Source: Mactromeris polynyma
Lineage: Eukaryota > Mollusca > Bivalvia > Venerida > Mactridae
NCBI GenBank assembly: GCA_032209605.1
Contig: JASFXZ010000010.1
Location: forward strand, 6,221,385 to 6,285,384
Reading direction: 5' to 3'
Length of the DNA: 64,000 nt
Below, one piece after another: positions 58,073 to 64,000 of the stretch. How positions within the stretch are numbered: the first letter of the stretch is position 1; every line of letters begins with the position of its first letter. Under the pieces are notes generated by a model. The model did no database searches, was not told the origin of the DNA, and was given only the letters and a program-made list of their open reading frames with translations. A program made the position numbers and the translations under genes.

Positions 58073-58829
58073 GACAACAAGAGGGAGGGTTTTATTTTAT
58101 GAATGGAATACAAAACGGAACCAGTCAAGAAAGGCAGCACCAATAGGTCGTAAGGGGGAGAACATGATTATTATGTCAAATGAGAGAACTGCACGTGGGG
58201 ATAGGGGAATTTCACATACATCTAAAACATAAATAGAAATAATAACCATACAGCGATTTACAGTCTTGTAACTGTCTGTAAAAAAATACTCGCAGTTAAA
58301 TCGATTTAACAGCTATCTAACCTCTATATGGGCATATTTTACCGCCAGTTATATAGCGTCTCCTAGCTATCGTGTGCATGAAATAACACTATATCAATAT
58401 GCACAGTAGATCAGTTTCGTTGATGAAATCAATCGAAACTTGTTCAATTAAAGTTTGTTTCTATCGCGGTTCTGTATAAGCGTACTTATTACTTTAAATA
58501 TAAATATATATAACACTAAGCGGTCTACCATGTTATGATGTAAAAGTATCAGCTGGTAAGCAGTGATAGTTTGATAACAATTTTGGTTCGTTAAATGAAT
58601 TACAAGAGCAAATTAGTATTGATTAATTCCAGGAAAACTGATTAGGTCAACTGGTCGCCGTATATGACTGAAAACAATGTTGAAACACGGCGACCAAACC
58701 TGATGAAAGAAAGTTAACATATTGAGATCTGTGTGAGAACGTGATGTAGCCTATATGATTTATTTTATAGGTGTCATGCCTAAAGTAATGATCACGATAG
58801 AGAGGATTTTACAGAAAGACGCTCTCGGT
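58073..58829. other. Upstream flank of SMC1A
   Basis: No gene seen. An inverted repeat with 10-bp arms TGGTCGCCGT (58652-58661) and ACGGCGACCA (58687-58696) could form a stem around a 25-base loop. Confidence 0.45.
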
Positions 58830-58992
58830 AAATCTCGTTTTAAACGAGATCAAAAGATAAATATTGGTTCGCGCTAAAATAATGTCGAATTTTCGCCCTA
58901 ATGCAGCAACATTTACTTGTTTAATGTAGTGAGTGATGATTAAATCGATACACTGAAATATTTCACACCATAAGCAATACCAAGTGTACGAA
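58830..58992 (+). promoter_or_regulatory. Putative SMC1A promoter/5' UTR
   Basis: Within 165 bases before the start codon lie a perfect 19-bp palindrome with 9-bp arms (58832-58850, ATCTCGTTT and AAACGAGAT), an inverted CCAAT box (ATTGG, 58863-58867) directly followed by TTCGCGC, and TTTTCGCCC about 20 bases further on. CCAAT next to E2F-like GCGC sites is common in cell-cycle gene promoters (established for animals). Function here is inference, and the transcription start is unknown. Confidence 0.35.
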
Positions 58993-63938
<4,946 letters not shown>

Positions 63939-64000
63939 GTTACATTGAAAAACATTTTAACTGCTTTAGATCAATATGCTTATTTCTGTATTTGTAACTC

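Noticed and set aside
57461..58232. Four overlapping frames of 194-221 codons with ten-residue repeats
   Set aside because: Same artefact from a 30-bp unit; no start context, signal peptide or splice pattern singles out one frame.

Overview
The window is animal nuclear DNA, most likely from a bivalve mollusc. It is AT-rich and gene-poor. The one recognisable host gene with introns (SMC1A) has GT-AG introns of about 0.25-1.3 kb. Several dispersed repeats end in sequences I associate with bivalve genomes, for example the GTGAGCGATACAGG...CCTCTTGTT end at 17.7 kb and the GACGGGCGTATTTTGTGACA end at 9.0 kb. The organism call rests on protein similarity and repeat recognition from memory, not on a search.

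Layout. 0-15 kb: a dispersed repeat (1.1-1.8 kb), a decayed Ty3/gypsy pol on the minus strand (1.9-3.4 kb) with a second relic of the same family at 15.0-15.2 kb, a composite satellite (4.8-6.3 kb), a 161-bp tandem array (7.7-8.9 kb), a 56-bp array (9.7 kb), and a second locus of the composite satellite (12.5-14.2 kb) flanked by 450-bp direct repeats. 15-30 kb: a bivalve-type dispersed repeat (17.1-17.8 kb), copies of three MITE-like foldback families (18.3-23.8 kb), a 37-bp array (20.5-22.3 kb), a PIF/Harbinger transposon with terminal inverted repeats and a broken transposase (24.6-26.8 kb), and a tRNA-like SINE head at 28.7 kb. 30-43 kb: a satellite district, with arrays of 232-bp, 158-bp and 57-bp units back to back, then a 4.9-kb array of a 25-bp unit.

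43-64 kb: a candidate 4.7-kb transposon (43,621-48,346) that contains a broken LINE reverse transcriptase; an intact intronless NXPE-family gene on the minus strand (49.6-51.3 kb); a 5'-truncated, frameshifted Ty3/gypsy pol next to it (51.6-53.6 kb); a second 25-bp array with the same tail as the first (54.5-55.4 kb); a 30-bp minisatellite (57.6-58.1 kb); and the first nine exons of SMC1A, the cohesin ATPase, which runs off the right edge.

Only two host genes are well supported: NXPE-like and SMC1A. The rest is mobile and tandem DNA. Roughly 18 kb of the 64 kb is tandem repeat, and two satellite families each occur at two loci with shared non-repeat sequence, which suggests spread as parts of mobile elements. 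No operon-like or cooperating gene set is visible.
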